Under the pieces are notes generated by a model. That model had not been told where the DNA came from, did not search any database, and was given only the letters and a program-made list of their open reading frames with translations. A stretch of DNA of 64,000 nt from Prochlorococcus marinus XMU1406. GTDB lineage: Bacteria; Cyanobacteriota; Cyanobacteriia; PCC-6307; Cyanobiaceae. The stretch lies in assembly GCF_017696055.1 (NCBI RefSeq), contig NZ_JAAORG010000003.1, positions 124,001 to 188,000 of the forward strand. Direction: 5' to 3'. Both the position numbers and the translations under genes were made by a program. Shown one piece after another: positions 36,302 to 45,436 of the stretch. Each line of letters starts with the position of its first letter. Within the stretch, counting starts at the first letter, position 1.

Positions 36302-36744
36302 CTTTGCTTATCTAATTCTCCCTCATAAATTAATTCAAAAGGATTTTCGCCTATATTTAGAGCAGCTTTAACGTTATCTTCAAATTTTTGTTGAACTACA
36401 TTTACTTCTGACATTGGTATGCTTTTCCATAATTTCTTACTTTTCCAATTTACCAATATTAAAGCTTCTTCTTTTTCTTTATCCCAATATAATTGTCTTC
36501 CCAAAAAACCATCTTGAGAAGATAACCATGGCTCCCATATTTCTTTTTCAGCATTTAACCAAGCTGCTTTTACATCGGCAGGTACTTTAAGTCTTAATTC
36601 CTCTATGATCATTTCACTTTGATAGTTATCCATTGTAAGAGCTTTTAAATTGGGAATATCAGATTGAAAAATTACAAATACTAAACAGATTAATAGTAAA
36701 CAAAATTTTTGAAATTTTTTTTTCAAATTTAAATTAAATCTCAT
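36298..36744 (-). CDS. Exported TIGR03792-like cyanobacterial protein
   Basis: A 148-residue protein with a hydrophobic N-terminus ([13 protein letters not shown], about 16-28) that looks like a signal or anchor. The rest, with [15 protein letters not shown]-like sequence, [18 protein letters not shown] and [15 protein letters not shown], matches the cyanobacterial TIGR03792 type, an ABM-domain-like fold. Function is unknown. It overlaps both neighbours by 4 nt (ATGA junctions), indicating strict coupling in the era-trmD-larB run. Confidence 0.75.
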   Translation of the reverse strand: MRFNLNLKKKFQKFCLLLICLVFVIFQSDIPNLKALTMDNYQSEMIIEELRLKVPADVKAAWLNAEKEIWEPWLSSQDGFLGRQLYWDKEKEEALILVNWKSKKLWKSIPMSEVNVVQQKFEDNVKAALNIGENPFELIYEGELDKQR

Positions 36745-37961
36745 TTTTTCTCAAGTAGAACTACTGAATGGCAACTTATACCCTCTTCTCTCCCTTCTGG
36801 ACCCAATTTCTCATTCGTAGTTGCTTTAATTCCAATTAGATTTTCATCAATATTCAATATTTCAGAAATATTTTTTTTCATTAGTTTTATATGTGGCATG
36901 ATTTTTGGCCTTTCGGCAACGAGAACACTATCAATATTATTTATTTCCCAACCATCTTGTCTTATCAAGTCAATTACTTTTGATAACAAAAACAAGCTAT
37001 TAGCATTTTTCCATTTTTCATCAGATGGGGGGAAATACTTTCCTATGTCGCCGAGCGAAAGTGCTCCCAATAATGCATCCATTATTGAGTGACTTAAAAC
37101 ATCAGCATCACTATGACCATCCAATCCTAAATTTTCAGGATGATGCAATTTTACACCTCCAATAATTAAATCTCTATCCTCTACCAGTCTGTGAATATCG
37201 TATCCATTACCTATTCTAAATTTCATGAATTGATTATATTCTTTTATTATTCTCTTACTTTGCGGGGATTTTTTGTAGTTTTCATTTGAAATTAAGTCAC
37301 TTCTTCTCTCCAATGTTCTTTCAAAACTTTTTTGTCTTCTCCACGATTTAATCTCTTCATGATTACCGCTCACTAGAATATCTGGCACTTTCATATCTTT
37401 AAAAGTTAACGGCCTCGTGTATTGAGGATATTCTAATAAAGAAGAATTATGACTCTCATCGACTAAGGAGTCTGGATCACCAAGAGTTCCTGGTAATAAT
37501 CTAGTCAAACCGTTAATTATTGATATAGCAGGTATTTCACCTCCAGAAAGTACATAATCGCCTATCGAAATCTCTTCATCAGCTAAACATCTAATCCTTT
37601 CATCAAAACCTTCATATTGACCACAAATTATTATGATTTGATCCAAAGTGGACCATCTCGCAAGATCCTTTTGCTTTAGGACTTTACCCTGTGGGGTCAT
37701 CAGCAAAGTTTTACTTTTAGGTGATTTTCTAATTGATTCATATGCCTTATAAATAGGTTCAGGTTTTAAAACCATACCTGCTCCTCCTCCATAAGGCTTA
37801 TCGTCTACTTGCCTGTAAGAACCTTCTCCATATTCTCTTAAATCATGTAAATTTACATCGATCAAATTCTTATCTAGAGCTCTTGTGATGACCCCTAAAT
37901 TATTTATTAATTCAAAAGCTTTAGGGAACAATGTAATTACATCAAAATTAAAACCACTCAT
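36741..37961 (-). CDS. trmD: TrmD-IspF fusion: tRNA m1G37 methyltransferase joined to MEcPP synthase
   Basis: One uninterrupted frame of 406 residues encodes two enzymes. Residues 1-245 are TrmD, the SPOUT enzyme making m1G37 in tRNA, with [19 protein letters not shown] and [10 protein letters not shown]. From Met246 (ATG at 37226) to 406 is IspF, which makes 2-C-methylerythritol 2,4-cyclodiphosphate in isoprenoid synthesis. IspF residues [12 protein letters not shown] (metal Asp and His), [20 protein letters not shown] and [12 protein letters not shown] are intact. The junction is NQF-MKF with no linker, so a lost stop codon is likely. IspF could still be made separately from its own ATG. 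The ATG abuts the era stop. Confidence 0.93.
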   Translation of the reverse strand: MSGFNFDVITLFPKAFELINNLGVITRALDKNLIDVNLHDLREYGEGSYRQVDDKPYGGGAGMVLKPEPIYKAYESIRKSPKSKTLLMTPQGKVLKQKDLARWSTLDQIIIICGQYEGFDERIRCLADEEISIGDYVLSGGEIPAISIINGLTRLLPGTLGDPDSLVDESHNSSLLEYPQYTRPLTFKDMKVPDILVSGNHEEIKSWRRQKSFERTLERRSDLISNENYKKSPQSKRIIKEYNQFMKFRIGNGYDIHRLVEDRDLIIGGVKLHHPENLGLDGHSDADVLSHSIMDALLGALSLGDIGKYFPPSDEKWKNANSLFLLSKVIDLIRQDGWEINNIDSVLVAERPKIMPHIKLMKKNISEILNIDENLIGIKATTNEKLGPEGREEGISCHSVVLLEKK

Positions 37962-38873
37962 TTAGAAATCTTCCTCATAACCAAACTCAATTAACCTTGA
38001 TTCTTTTTTTCTCCAACTTGGAACAACTTTCACAAACAACTCTAGGTGAACTGGACCATCAATTAATTTTGACATATTTGATCTTGCTGACTGACCAATC
38101 ATTTTTAACATTGAACCTTTCTTTCCAATAAGAATGCCTTTTTGAGTTGATCTTTCAACAATAATAGTAGCCAAAATAGCTGTAAAAACTTTGCCATTTT
38201 TTCTTTTCATTTCCTCTCTCTTTTCTATCTTTACTGCGACACTATGTGGTACCTCTTCTCTTGTATTTATTAATACCTGCTCTCTTACTAAATCAGATAA
38301 TAAGTTATCTAATGGTTGATCGCAAATAGTCTCTTCGCCATAAAGTTTTGGTCCCTCTGGAAGAAAATTAAGTGCCATATCAACTAGTTCAGAACATCCT
38401 TCTCCTTGAGAAGCACTTACAATTTGAAAGTTTCTATTAATTCCAAAAAATCTTCTATATTGATCCAATCGTAAACTCCTAAATTCTTTATTAACCAAAT
38501 CCCACTTATTTAAGGCAACAATAAACTCAGTTTTATTTGCGATTAAAAAGTTCAAAATATATTCATCACCTCTACCAGGTTCTTCACTTGAATCAATTAC
38601 AAAAATTACCATATCAACTCCATTAATTGCAGATTTTGCATTTTTTACTAATATCTCTCCAAGTCGATGATGAGGTTTATGAACACCTGGCGTATCAACA
38701 AAAATTATTTGCCCATTGTCTGTAGTAAGTATTCCTTTTAATTTATTTCTAGTAGTTTGCGCTATTGGAGAAGTAATTGTTATTTTTTCTCCAATCAATT
38801 TATTTATTAAAGTAGATTTACCGACATTTGGCCTTCCTAGTAAAGTTACAAACCCAGATCTATAATTGGACAA
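37962..38873 (-). CDS. era: GTPase Era
   Basis: Era is an essential GTPase that binds the 3-prime end of 16S rRNA and helps assemble the small subunit. The 303 residues include G1 GRPNVGKSTL (about 13-22), switch region TRNKLKG, G3 DTPGVHKP, G4 NKWD, and a C-terminal KH domain with GILIGKKGSMLKMIG. Its stop directly abuts the ATG of trmD-ispF. The 175-residue gene on the other strand starts 38 nt away. Confidence 0.96.
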   Translation of the reverse strand: MSNYRSGFVTLLGRPNVGKSTLINKLIGEKITITSPIAQTTRNKLKGILTTDNGQIIFVDTPGVHKPHHRLGEILVKNAKSAINGVDMVIFVIDSSEEPGRGDEYILNFLIANKTEFIVALNKWDLVNKEFRSLRLDQYRRFFGINRNFQIVSASQGEGCSELVDMALNFLPEGPKLYGEETICDQPLDNLLSDLVREQVLINTREEVPHSVAVKIEKREEMKRKNGKVFTAILATIIVERSTQKGILIGKKGSMLKMIGQSARSNMSKLIDGPVHLELFVKVVPSWRKKESRLIEFGYEEDF

Positions 38874-38911
38874 AGACTTTTAATGCATCAATAATAAAAT
38901 TCTGATCAAAA

Positions 38912-39439
38912 ATGGAAAAAAAAACCATAAATTTAAATGAAGCTTCGTTCACTCAAGCAATAAACATATCCGCGCAATGGTGCAAAGAGTGGGGTGAAGA
39001 TTTACTCAGCGAAGAGGTTTTAGCAGATAGAATCGCAGAGCTAACTAAAACAAGAAATGGACTCAGAGGATTTTTTGCATACGCTTTATCAGATAAAGAT
39101 TGTTTTTTGTTAGATAAACTTCCTTTTTCACTAATTTACAAACTGAACGAAGGTGGCGATGCTATAACAGAAATAGTAGTAAAAAATTTAATAATGAGTT
39201 CCGCTCAAATTATCATTCATCGAAGAGATAATAATCATGAATATGAAATAACATCGGAAAATATTTCAGATAGATGTAAGGCTATTTTGAGACTGCTAGA
39301 AACTAAGTCAGTTACAAAGTCTGTCAATCAAGTCATTAGAGACTTAGATAATATGGGAAATAGTTTTAATAATTCAGTCAAATATGACTCAGAGCAAAAG
39401 GAATTTATAAAAAAACAAATTCTTGATATCGCCCAATAA
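38912..39439 (+). CDS. Hypothetical protein, cytoplasmic
   Basis: A 175-residue soluble protein with no signal or membrane segment. It begins EKKTINLNEASFTQAIN and contains CKEWGEDLLSEEVLADRIAEL, GLRGFFAYALSDKDCFLLDK, and a basic/acidic helical C-terminus. I do not recognise a named family, although the order next to era is what I expect for a conserved cyanobacterial gene. It is followed at once by a strong hairpin terminator. Confidence 0.7.
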   Translation: MEKKTINLNEASFTQAINISAQWCKEWGEDLLSEEVLADRIAELTKTRNGLRGFFAYALSDKDCFLLDKLPFSLIYKLNEGGDAITEIVVKNLIMSSAQIIIHRRDNNHEYEITSENISDRCKAILRLLETKSVTKSVNQVIRDLDNMGNSFNNSVKYDSEQKEFIKKQILDIAQ

Positions 39440-39440
39440 A

Positions 39441-39466
39441 AAAGCGTAGAAATAAATCTACGCTTT
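39441..39466. terminator. Bidirectional hairpin terminator
   Basis: AAAGCGTAGA at 39441-39450 and TCTACGCTTT at 39457-39466 form a perfect 10-bp stem with a 6-nt loop. On the minus strand the stem is followed by a run of T, which makes a good Rho-independent terminator for the Bax-inhibitor gene. In the other direction it is 1 nt after the TAA of the 175-residue gene, with a shorter T-run. It separates two convergent genes. Confidence 0.85.
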
Positions 39467-39493
39467 GGGTTAGTTGTTTAATTAATTAATTTG

Positions 39494-40231
39494 TTAGTCT
39501 CTTCTTCCGCCGCCTTGAAGTGCAATCATTAGTCTTAATATAAAAACAAAGAGATTTATATAAGTTAAATACATACCTAAAGCACCTGCGAGGTATTGAT
39601 CATCATTATATCTTCTTGGCATTGTATAGAAATCCACGAAAGACATAGCAACAAATAAGACAGTTCCAAACCCTGCAATTATCAATTCAAGTCCTGAACC
39701 TCCAAAAACACCTGGAGCAAAAAATCCTCCAATTAATTGGACAAACATCGCTATGAGTAGTCCTATCAACCCAAGACCAACTACTCCACTTAGTGCTTGA
39801 CCAACACTATCACTCATTCTTTGGCCAGTGTAGGATGCAATAACGAAAGTTATACCTGTAGCTAAAGCAGCTGTTCCAACCGAACCAATACCGATTGTTC
39901 CTATAGCTAAAGCTACAATTCCACTTAAAGTGAATCCAGTTAACAAACTAAATGCCGTTAGTAAAGGCAAGGCTTTTGCATTATTTGCATTATTTGCAGC
40001 GCTTGTGGCTATAAAAAACAATATCAATTCTGCAATTAAAGCAACTATTGAGAGAGGCTGGAAAAGTCCAGGATTTGTTGCTATCAGTGAGATACCTGCC
40101 AAAACGCCTAAGGAAGTTAGCACCATTCCTCCGCCTACGTAAGGTAAAGCTTTTTGAACAACATTAGGTCCAACTATTGAACTGGTTTGCGCTTCACGAA
40201 TAGCTTGATTAAAATTACTACTTGCTGGCAT
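39494..40231 (-). CDS. Bax inhibitor-1/YccA family membrane protein
   Basis: A 245-residue integral membrane protein with about seven hydrophobic helices from residue 33 onward and a short charged C-terminus. Small residues dominate the helices. TGFTLSGIVALAIGTIG, SYTGQRMSDSVGQALSG and FVDFYTMPRRYNDDQYLAGALGMYLTYINLFVFIL (the last block is at about 203-237) fit the family, whose members are proposed calcium-leak or stress proteins. The typical C-terminal LYLDxxNLF pattern appears as MYLTYINLF. Confidence 0.88.
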   Translation of the reverse strand: MPASSNFNQAIREAQTSSIVGPNVVQKALPYVGGGMVLTSLGVLAGISLIATNPGLFQPLSIVALIAELILFFIATSAANNANNAKALPLLTAFSLLTGFTLSGIVALAIGTIGIGSVGTAALATGITFVIASYTGQRMSDSVGQALSGVVGLGLIGLLIAMFVQLIGGFFAPGVFGGSGLELIIAGFGTVLFVAMSFVDFYTMPRRYNDDQYLAGALGMYLTYINLFVFILRLMIALQGGGRRD

Positions 40232-40305
40232 TTTTATAAAATAAATATGAGTATATTCTACTTGATTTTTAAAATTTCAGGGTACGGATCACCAGAGTAA
40301 TTAAT

Positions 40306-41262
40306 TTATTGATAAGCCTCAATGATTTTCTGCACTAAAGGATGACGAACTACATCTTCAACATTTAAATAGCAAAATTTTATACCTGGAGTTTCAGAGA
40401 AAATTCTCGATGCTTCGATAAGGCCGCTTTCCTGATCTTTTTTTAAATCAATTTGCGTAATATCACCGTTTACAACCATTTTAGATCTTTCACCTAATCT
40501 GGTTAAAAACATTCTCATTTGAGAGCAAGTTGTGTTTTGTGCTTCATCCAAGATAATCAATGAATTATCTAAGGTTCTTCCTCTCATAAATGCTAAAGGA
40601 GCAACTTCAATAATTCCTTTATCGATTAAAGAATTCGTTCTATCAAACCCGAAAATACTATGTAAAGAATCAAATAGGGGTCTTAAATATGGATCTACTT
40701 TTTGTTGCAAATCACCAGGCAGAAATCCTAAACTTTCGCCGGCTTCTACAGCTGGTCTGGTTAAGATGATTTTTTCAATTTTTTTCTCGTTCAATAATCT
40801 TGCTGCGCAAACAGTTGCTAAAAATGTCTTGCCAGTTCCAGCTGGACCAATTGCGAACGTAAGATCAAAGTTTTCAATTGATTCAACATATTCTTTTTGC
40901 CTTATAGTTCTTGGTCTTAAATATCTTCCTTCTTTGGAACGCGCAAGAACTTTTTTTCCAAGTTCAGCATGCGAAGACGACTCTCCCATATTTAGAGAAC
41001 TTAAAGCCGCTTTAAGATCTACTTCTGGGACTTCTAACCCTTGTTCCCAAATTGGTCTTGTCAGCTCTACTAATGCTGACGCTCTCTCAATGTTAGATAT
41101 GACACCGTTCATCTCAAGTTGTAAACCTCTTATAGTTAAAGAAACTCCTGTAAGAGATTCAAACTTTTTTAAAAAAGAATTACCCGGTCCAGATAATGCT
41201 GTAGCGGCATCAGAGCTTGGCAAATCTATAGTGAAGTGACCAGTTTTGGAAACTTCCTTCAT
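40306..41262 (-). CDS. phoH: PhoH-family ATPase
   Basis: A 318-residue P-loop protein. A short N-terminal domain with VSLTIRGLQLEMNG precedes the ATPase domain: Walker A IGPAGTGKTFLA (about residues 136-147), LTRPAVEAGESLGFLPG, ILDEAQNTTCSQMRMFLTR as Walker B, and MVVNGDITQIDL. PhoH proteins are linked to RNA metabolism and phosphate stress; exact role here unknown. It lies downstream of rpsP, ffh and ftn2 on the same strand. Confidence 0.93.
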   Translation of the reverse strand: MKEVSKTGHFTIDLPSSDAATALSGPGNSFLKKFESLTGVSLTIRGLQLEMNGVISNIERASALVELTRPIWEQGLEVPEVDLKAALSSLNMGESSSHAELGKKVLARSKEGRYLRPRTIRQKEYVESIENFDLTFAIGPAGTGKTFLATVCAARLLNEKKIEKIILTRPAVEAGESLGFLPGDLQQKVDPYLRPLFDSLHSIFGFDRTNSLIDKGIIEVAPLAFMRGRTLDNSLIILDEAQNTTCSQMRMFLTRLGERSKMVVNGDITQIDLKKDQESGLIEASRIFSETPGIKFCYLNVEDVVRHPLVQKIIEAYQ

Positions 41263-41298
41263 CTAGTTATTTTATAAGAATAAAAATTAATCAAACCA

Positions 41299-41664
41299 CT
41301 AGCTTTCAGCTTCATTACTATCGCTTACAGCTTCATTACTATCATTTTCTTCGTCTTTAGTTTTGGCTTTAGCAACTTTTTCCTGCTCTATCTTAGCCTT
41401 ACCAATAGCGATAGAGGGCCTCTCTTTTTTTTCTAATAAACCGCCTTTTTCCAATAAAGATCTTACAACATCAGTTGGCTGAGCACCCTGAATAAGTCTT
41501 GTTCTTAAAGCTTCTGTATCAAGCCTAGTTTCTTTAGTTCTTGGGTTATAAAAACCTAGTTCTTGTAGAGGTCTACCATCTCTTCTGGAAGTACTATTGC
41601 ATGCAACAATTCTGAAACTTGCCTCTTTTTTCTTTCCAAAGCGCTTAAGGCGCAATTTAATCAT
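41299..41664 (-). CDS. rpsP: 30S ribosomal protein S16
   Basis: S16 of the small ribosomal subunit. The first 80 residues are the conserved domain: [35 protein letters not shown] and [15 protein letters not shown]. The remaining 40 residues form an acidic, low-complexity tail ending [12 protein letters not shown], with a 21-bp direct duplication in the DNA. It follows ffh by 54 nt and precedes phoH. Confidence 0.96.
   Translation of the reverse strand: MIKLRLKRFGKKKEASFRIVACNSTSRRDGRPLQELGFYNPRTKETRLDTEALRTRLIQGAQPTDVVRSLLEKGGLLEKKERPSIAIGKAKIEQEKVAKAKTKDEENDSNEAVSDSNEAES
41307..41343. repeat. Short direct repeat in the rpsP tail
   Basis: CAGCTTCATTACTATC occurs at 41307-41322 and again at 41328-41343, a period of 21 bp (7 codons). 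It encodes the two SNEA-containing units at the end of S16. The identity at DNA level suggests a recent duplication. Confidence 0.7.
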
Positions 41665-41718
41665 TTTAAATTAATACGTTTTTAATAATAATATCATTTA
41701 AAGGTAAAAATTTAGAAA

Positions 41719-43170
41719 CTACAAATCTGCAAAACCTTTTTTCTTTTTATTATTTTTTTGTTTTTTCATTTGTTTATTACCTCCCATTCCTGGCATTCCT
41801 CCCATTCCTGGCATTCCTCCCATTCCTGGCATTCCTCCCATTCCTGGCATTCCTCCCATTCCTGGCATTCCTCCGTTCGACATTTGTTTCATAAAGCCTC
41901 TCATTCTTTGAAAATCAGCTAATACTTTATCTACATCTTTTGCTTCATAGCCACTACCCTGAGCAATTCTTTGTCTTCTTGAAGGCTGAGCAGCAAGAAC
42001 CTCAGGTTTTTGTTTCTCTTCAAGAGTCATTGAAGAGATCATAGATTCTATTTTCTTGAGTTGATCTTCTCCATCTTTTATCATCCCATCATCAATTTTA
42101 TTCATACCAGGTATTAATTTTATTAATCCACCAAGTGATCCCATCCTTTTAATTAATCTCATTTGCTTAACAAAATCATTAAAATCAAAAGTTGCTTCTT
42201 GAAGTTTCTTTTGCATAGCTTCTGCATCAGCGAGCTCAACTTCCTTTTGGGCTTTTTCAACAAGTGTCAATACATCACCCATACCTAAAATTCTGCTAGC
42301 CATTCTCTCTGGATGGAATGGTTGTAGTGCCTCTATTTTTTCGCCTACACCAATAAATTTAATAGGTTTACCACTTATTTTTCTTATTGATAAAGCAGCT
42401 CCTCCTCTTGAATCGCCATCCAACTTGGTTAGTATCGCCCCTGAAATGCCCACTTTTTCATGAAATGACTTTGTCAAGTCAGCAGCTTCTTGTCCAATCA
42501 TAGAATCAACAACAAGTAAAACTTCATCAGGATTAGAAACTTCTTTTATCCGAACCATTTCACTCATCATTGAATCATCAATTTGCAATCTTCCTGCAGT
42601 GTCAATAATGATCGAATTAAAATTATTTTTATTCGCATAATTCAATGCATCCTTCGTTATCTCTTCTGGTTTGCTATTTTTTTCTTTAGCTGAAAAAACT
42701 TCTAATTCATATTGACTTCCTAATGTTTTAAGTTGTTCTACAGCTGCTGGTCGATAAATATCTGCAGCCACTAAAAGAACCTTTTTTTCTTTTTCCTTTA
42801 AATAAAGGCCTAATTTCCCTGTTGCAGTTGTTTTACCAGCTCCCTGAAGTCCTGCCATTAAAATAACAGTGGGGCTATTTTCATTTTCGTTTAATGGAGA
42901 ATTCTCATTCCCCATGATGCTAATCAATTCTTTATTTACAACCTCAATAAATTTTTGACCTGGGTTTACGCCCCTAACAACTTCTTCTCCGATAGCTTTA
43001 TCTTTAACATCTGATATAAAATCTTTTACTACAGATAAACTAACATCTGCATCAAGAAGTGCTCTTTTTACCTGATTCAAGGCATCATTGATATTGTTTT
43101 CACTAATTTTTGCTTCGCCTCTTAAACCTTTTACTGCGTCTTCAAAGCGTGATGATAGTTCATCAAACAT
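41719..43170 (-). CDS. ffh: Signal recognition particle protein Ffh
   Basis: Ffh binds signal sequences and SRP RNA and targets membrane proteins. The 483 residues have the N domain (about 1-85), the GTPase domain with G1 GLQGAGKTTATGK (about 107-119), DTAGRLQID and TKLDGDSRGGAAL, and a Met-rich M domain with MRLIKRMGSLGGLIKLIPGM. The C-terminus has five repeats of GMGGMP (about 433-463) coded by perfect 18-bp DNA repeats and a basic KKQKNNKKKKG end. It lies between ftn2 and rpsP on the same strand. Confidence 0.96.
   Translation of the reverse strand: MFDELSSRFEDAVKGLRGEAKISENNINDALNQVKRALLDADVSLSVVKDFISDVKDKAIGEEVVRGVNPGQKFIEVVNKELISIMGNENSPLNENENSPTVILMAGLQGAGKTTATGKLGLYLKEKEKKVLLVAADIYRPAAVEQLKTLGSQYELEVFSAKEKNSKPEEITKDALNYANKNNFNSIIIDTAGRLQIDDSMMSEMVRIKEVSNPDEVLLVVDSMIGQEAADLTKSFHEKVGISGAILTKLDGDSRGGAALSIRKISGKPIKFIGVGEKIEALQPFHPERMASRILGMGDVLTLVEKAQKEVELADAEAMQKKLQEATFDFNDFVKQMRLIKRMGSLGGLIKLIPGMNKIDDGMIKDGEDQLKKIESMISSMTLEEKQKPEVLAAQPSRRQRIAQGSGYEAKDVDKVLADFQRMRGFMKQMSNGGMPGMGGMPGMGGMPGMGGMPGMGGMPGMGGNKQMKKQKNNKKKKGFADL
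41781..41870. repeat. Perfect 5 x 18-bp tandem repeat in ffh
   Basis: The 18-bp unit CTCCCATTCCTGGCATTC is repeated five times without mismatch, coding the GMGGMP units at the end of Ffh on the minus strand. Because the unit is a multiple of three, copy-number change would keep the frame. Absence of synonymous changes argues for recent expansion. Confidence 0.93.
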
Positions 43171-43217
43171 TATTAAAAAGAATTTTTAAATATTATAGAT
43201 GATCTCGAAGTTTATAC

Positions 43218-45323
43218 TTACAAACCACTAACGAAATCAACCAATTTCCATGATTTATTTGAAAAACCCAAAATATATTTAACTTTAAGAGGAATCAATG
43301 ATGTTTCATTAACAAATTCTCCAGAATTCTTTACTATTCTCTCTAGATAATTTAATTCCACTAAAACAACTATCCGAGATGACGTTTGCGAGTCCAAATC
43401 AATCTTACGAATTTGGGAATTAATTTCTTTATAAATACCCTTCTTGATATCGTTCTGTCTTTCTTCGATTGTACGATCAATTAGACCTTTACTAACAAAC
43501 TTAGAGAGATTAATTTCACTCTTTCCCGATAAGTAATTACTTTTACTTAGAAGCCATCCATTAATTAAATTCCTTATATCTTCCAAAGAAGGTGAAGGGG
43601 TATTAAGTTCTTTGAATTCATAGGAAATGACTGAAGTAGACTTCTCAGGAATAGAATCCAATTTGCTTGAGGGATTTTTTTTTATTTCTTTAGCAATATC
43701 TTTCTCACTAAGCTTTTGCTTTTTATCTATGGCAATTAAAGTTTTTTCAGCAATAGCTCCTTCCTGAATTGACTTTTTTAAATTATTTCTTAAAAATCCA
43801 ATACCAATGCCAAATGCAAATAAGAAGAAAAACGCATAAATATAAATCAAATAAGGTGACCGATTGATAATCTCTTTATCCTTCAAGAATTCGCCAAAAT
43901 TAAACTTTAATTCAGCAATTTTTTCAATTAAAAAATTATAAAACTCTATTGGTTTTTTCTTAAAGTATTCCTCGTTGAATTCGTTTTCTTTGATCTCTAC
44001 CTGTTCATAATCTTGTTTTATGCCACCAGGCCAAGGTAATCTCCTTTCATCATTATTAACTAATGTATTATCAAAATCTTCAGTCGTTTTTGTAGAAAAT
44101 TCCTTCTCAATTTGTTGGTTTTGAAAATTTGATCTAATTGCAATTTTATTTGATTTGATTTCTAATTTTTCAATAAATTCTTGAATTTCCCTATCTTCAA
44201 ACCAAGAATCTAAATCCACCTCTTTTGAGTCAATATCTCTATAACCAACTAAAACATCATTCTCTAACCAATTTTTACAGAAAAGACATATCGCCTCTAA
44301 TTTATTTCCAGGAAAATTATTAAGCCAATCTCGTAAATTTTCATCAGAACTACTTGAAAACCTTGCAGAAGCCTGGTCAATATCAGCTAAAAGCAAGTCT
44401 AAACAACCAATTAAAGGCATTGAATCAAGACCGGATAAATTTAGTTTCTTTAAAATTCTCCTAGCTTCAAATAATTTTTCCGGCTTTCTTCTAGAGAAAC
44501 CAATAGCTGTTAAGGATAGAAAAGCTAAAAATCCAGCTTCTAATGATCCTCTTTTTTGTAATACAAGAAACAAATCAATCTGTTCTTGCACTGTCAAAAA
44601 TGGCTTAATTTGTTGAAAAAAAGCTTCAAACTCTTGCTGATTTAAATAATCTTTATATTCAGATTTATTATTACCTTCCAAACCGCCTCTTTTGGTTATT
44701 AAATTTTCCAACATACCTAAGCCTTTTTTATGCGATTCTTGATCATTTAGATCCCTACTAAGTAGATCTAGGATTCTATAGGGAAGAAGAGCAACCAAAT
44801 CTTCTTCGAGTTCTTTTCTTATATCTCCAAGCTTTCCCATTCTTTGTAGAAGTTGTATACCCTCATGTAAAAAGTCAGCCGCGTTCGAATAGGATCTAAG
44901 CTGTTGTTCTTGAATTGCAGAATCTCTAGCTGTTAAAGCAGCCAATAATGTTAGATCAGCTTCTCTACTACTTCCTAAAGCTGGAGTTTGTGGGGGCTGC
45001 AATGCTTTTCTCGTAATTTTAAAAGCTTCTTTTGGTGAACCCGATTCCCAAAGAAGTATTAATCCTGCTACTTCTCTATTTGAGGAAAACTCTAATCCAG
45101 ATTTTCCATTTAACATTAAATTTTCGTACTCTCTTCTGCTTTCTGGATCTGTAAGTAGATCGGCAGTAAGGCGCAGCAACTCAGATCTTTGGGTTAAAAC
45201 TTCATAAGTAAAACCTTCATCTGGTGTTTTATCTAACCGCAATTGAAACGCCCTTAATATTTCCTCAGAAGTTGCAGAGGGGCTTACGCCAATTAAACGA
45301 AAATGGTCTAAAGGAAGTTCCAA
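43218..45323 (-). CDS. ftn2: Cell division protein Ftn2/ZipN (ARC6 homologue)
   Basis: A 701-residue divisome protein that anchors FtsZ at the membrane in cyanobacteria and, as ARC6, in chloroplasts. The first 70 residues are a J-like domain (DHFRLIGVSPSATSEEILRA, DPESRREYENLM) without the HPD motif of true DnaJ. A long helical region follows, then one membrane helix at about 486-508 (YLIYIYAFFFLFAFGIGIGF). The periplasmic C-terminal part (about 580-701), with IRNLINGWLLSKSNYLSG, is the IMS-like domain. It is the first gene of the run ftn2-ffh-rpsP-phoH and divergent from pdhA. Confidence 0.9.
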   Translation of the reverse strand: MELPLDHFRLIGVSPSATSEEILRAFQLRLDKTPDEGFTYEVLTQRSELLRLTADLLTDPESRREYENLMLNGKSGLEFSSNREVAGLILLWESGSPKEAFKITRKALQPPQTPALGSSREADLTLLAALTARDSAIQEQQLRSYSNAADFLHEGIQLLQRMGKLGDIRKELEEDLVALLPYRILDLLSRDLNDQESHKKGLGMLENLITKRGGLEGNNKSEYKDYLNQQEFEAFFQQIKPFLTVQEQIDLFLVLQKRGSLEAGFLAFLSLTAIGFSRRKPEKLFEARRILKKLNLSGLDSMPLIGCLDLLLADIDQASARFSSSSDENLRDWLNNFPGNKLEAICLFCKNWLENDVLVGYRDIDSKEVDLDSWFEDREIQEFIEKLEIKSNKIAIRSNFQNQQIEKEFSTKTTEDFDNTLVNNDERRLPWPGGIKQDYEQVEIKENEFNEEYFKKKPIEFYNFLIEKIAELKFNFGEFLKDKEIINRSPYLIYIYAFFFLFAFGIGIGFLRNNLKKSIQEGAIAEKTLIAIDKKQKLSEKDIAKEIKKNPSSKLDSIPEKSTSVISYEFKELNTPSPSLEDIRNLINGWLLSKSNYLSGKSEINLSKFVSKGLIDRTIEERQNDIKKGIYKEINSQIRKIDLDSQTSSRIVVLVELNYLERIVKNSGEFVNETSLIPLKVKYILGFSNKSWKLVDFVSGL

Positions 45324-45436
45324 ACAAATATCCTATTGAAATTTCTTAGACAAATTTTATCAAGTTAATTTTTTTTTTCACAGGGTCTTACAGAGTTATT
45401 AAAAAAAATCATGAAAATTGCCCTTCACATCTTAGA

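Noticed and set aside
40532-41239. A 235-codon open frame on the plus strand, antisense to phoH
   Set aside because: It exactly shadows a well-supported PhoH gene, and its protein is rich in Ser/Ala/Pro from reversed codons with no domain pattern.
41781-41870. Regular repeats as a CRISPR array
   Set aside because: The units are contiguous with no spacers and lie in frame inside ffh.
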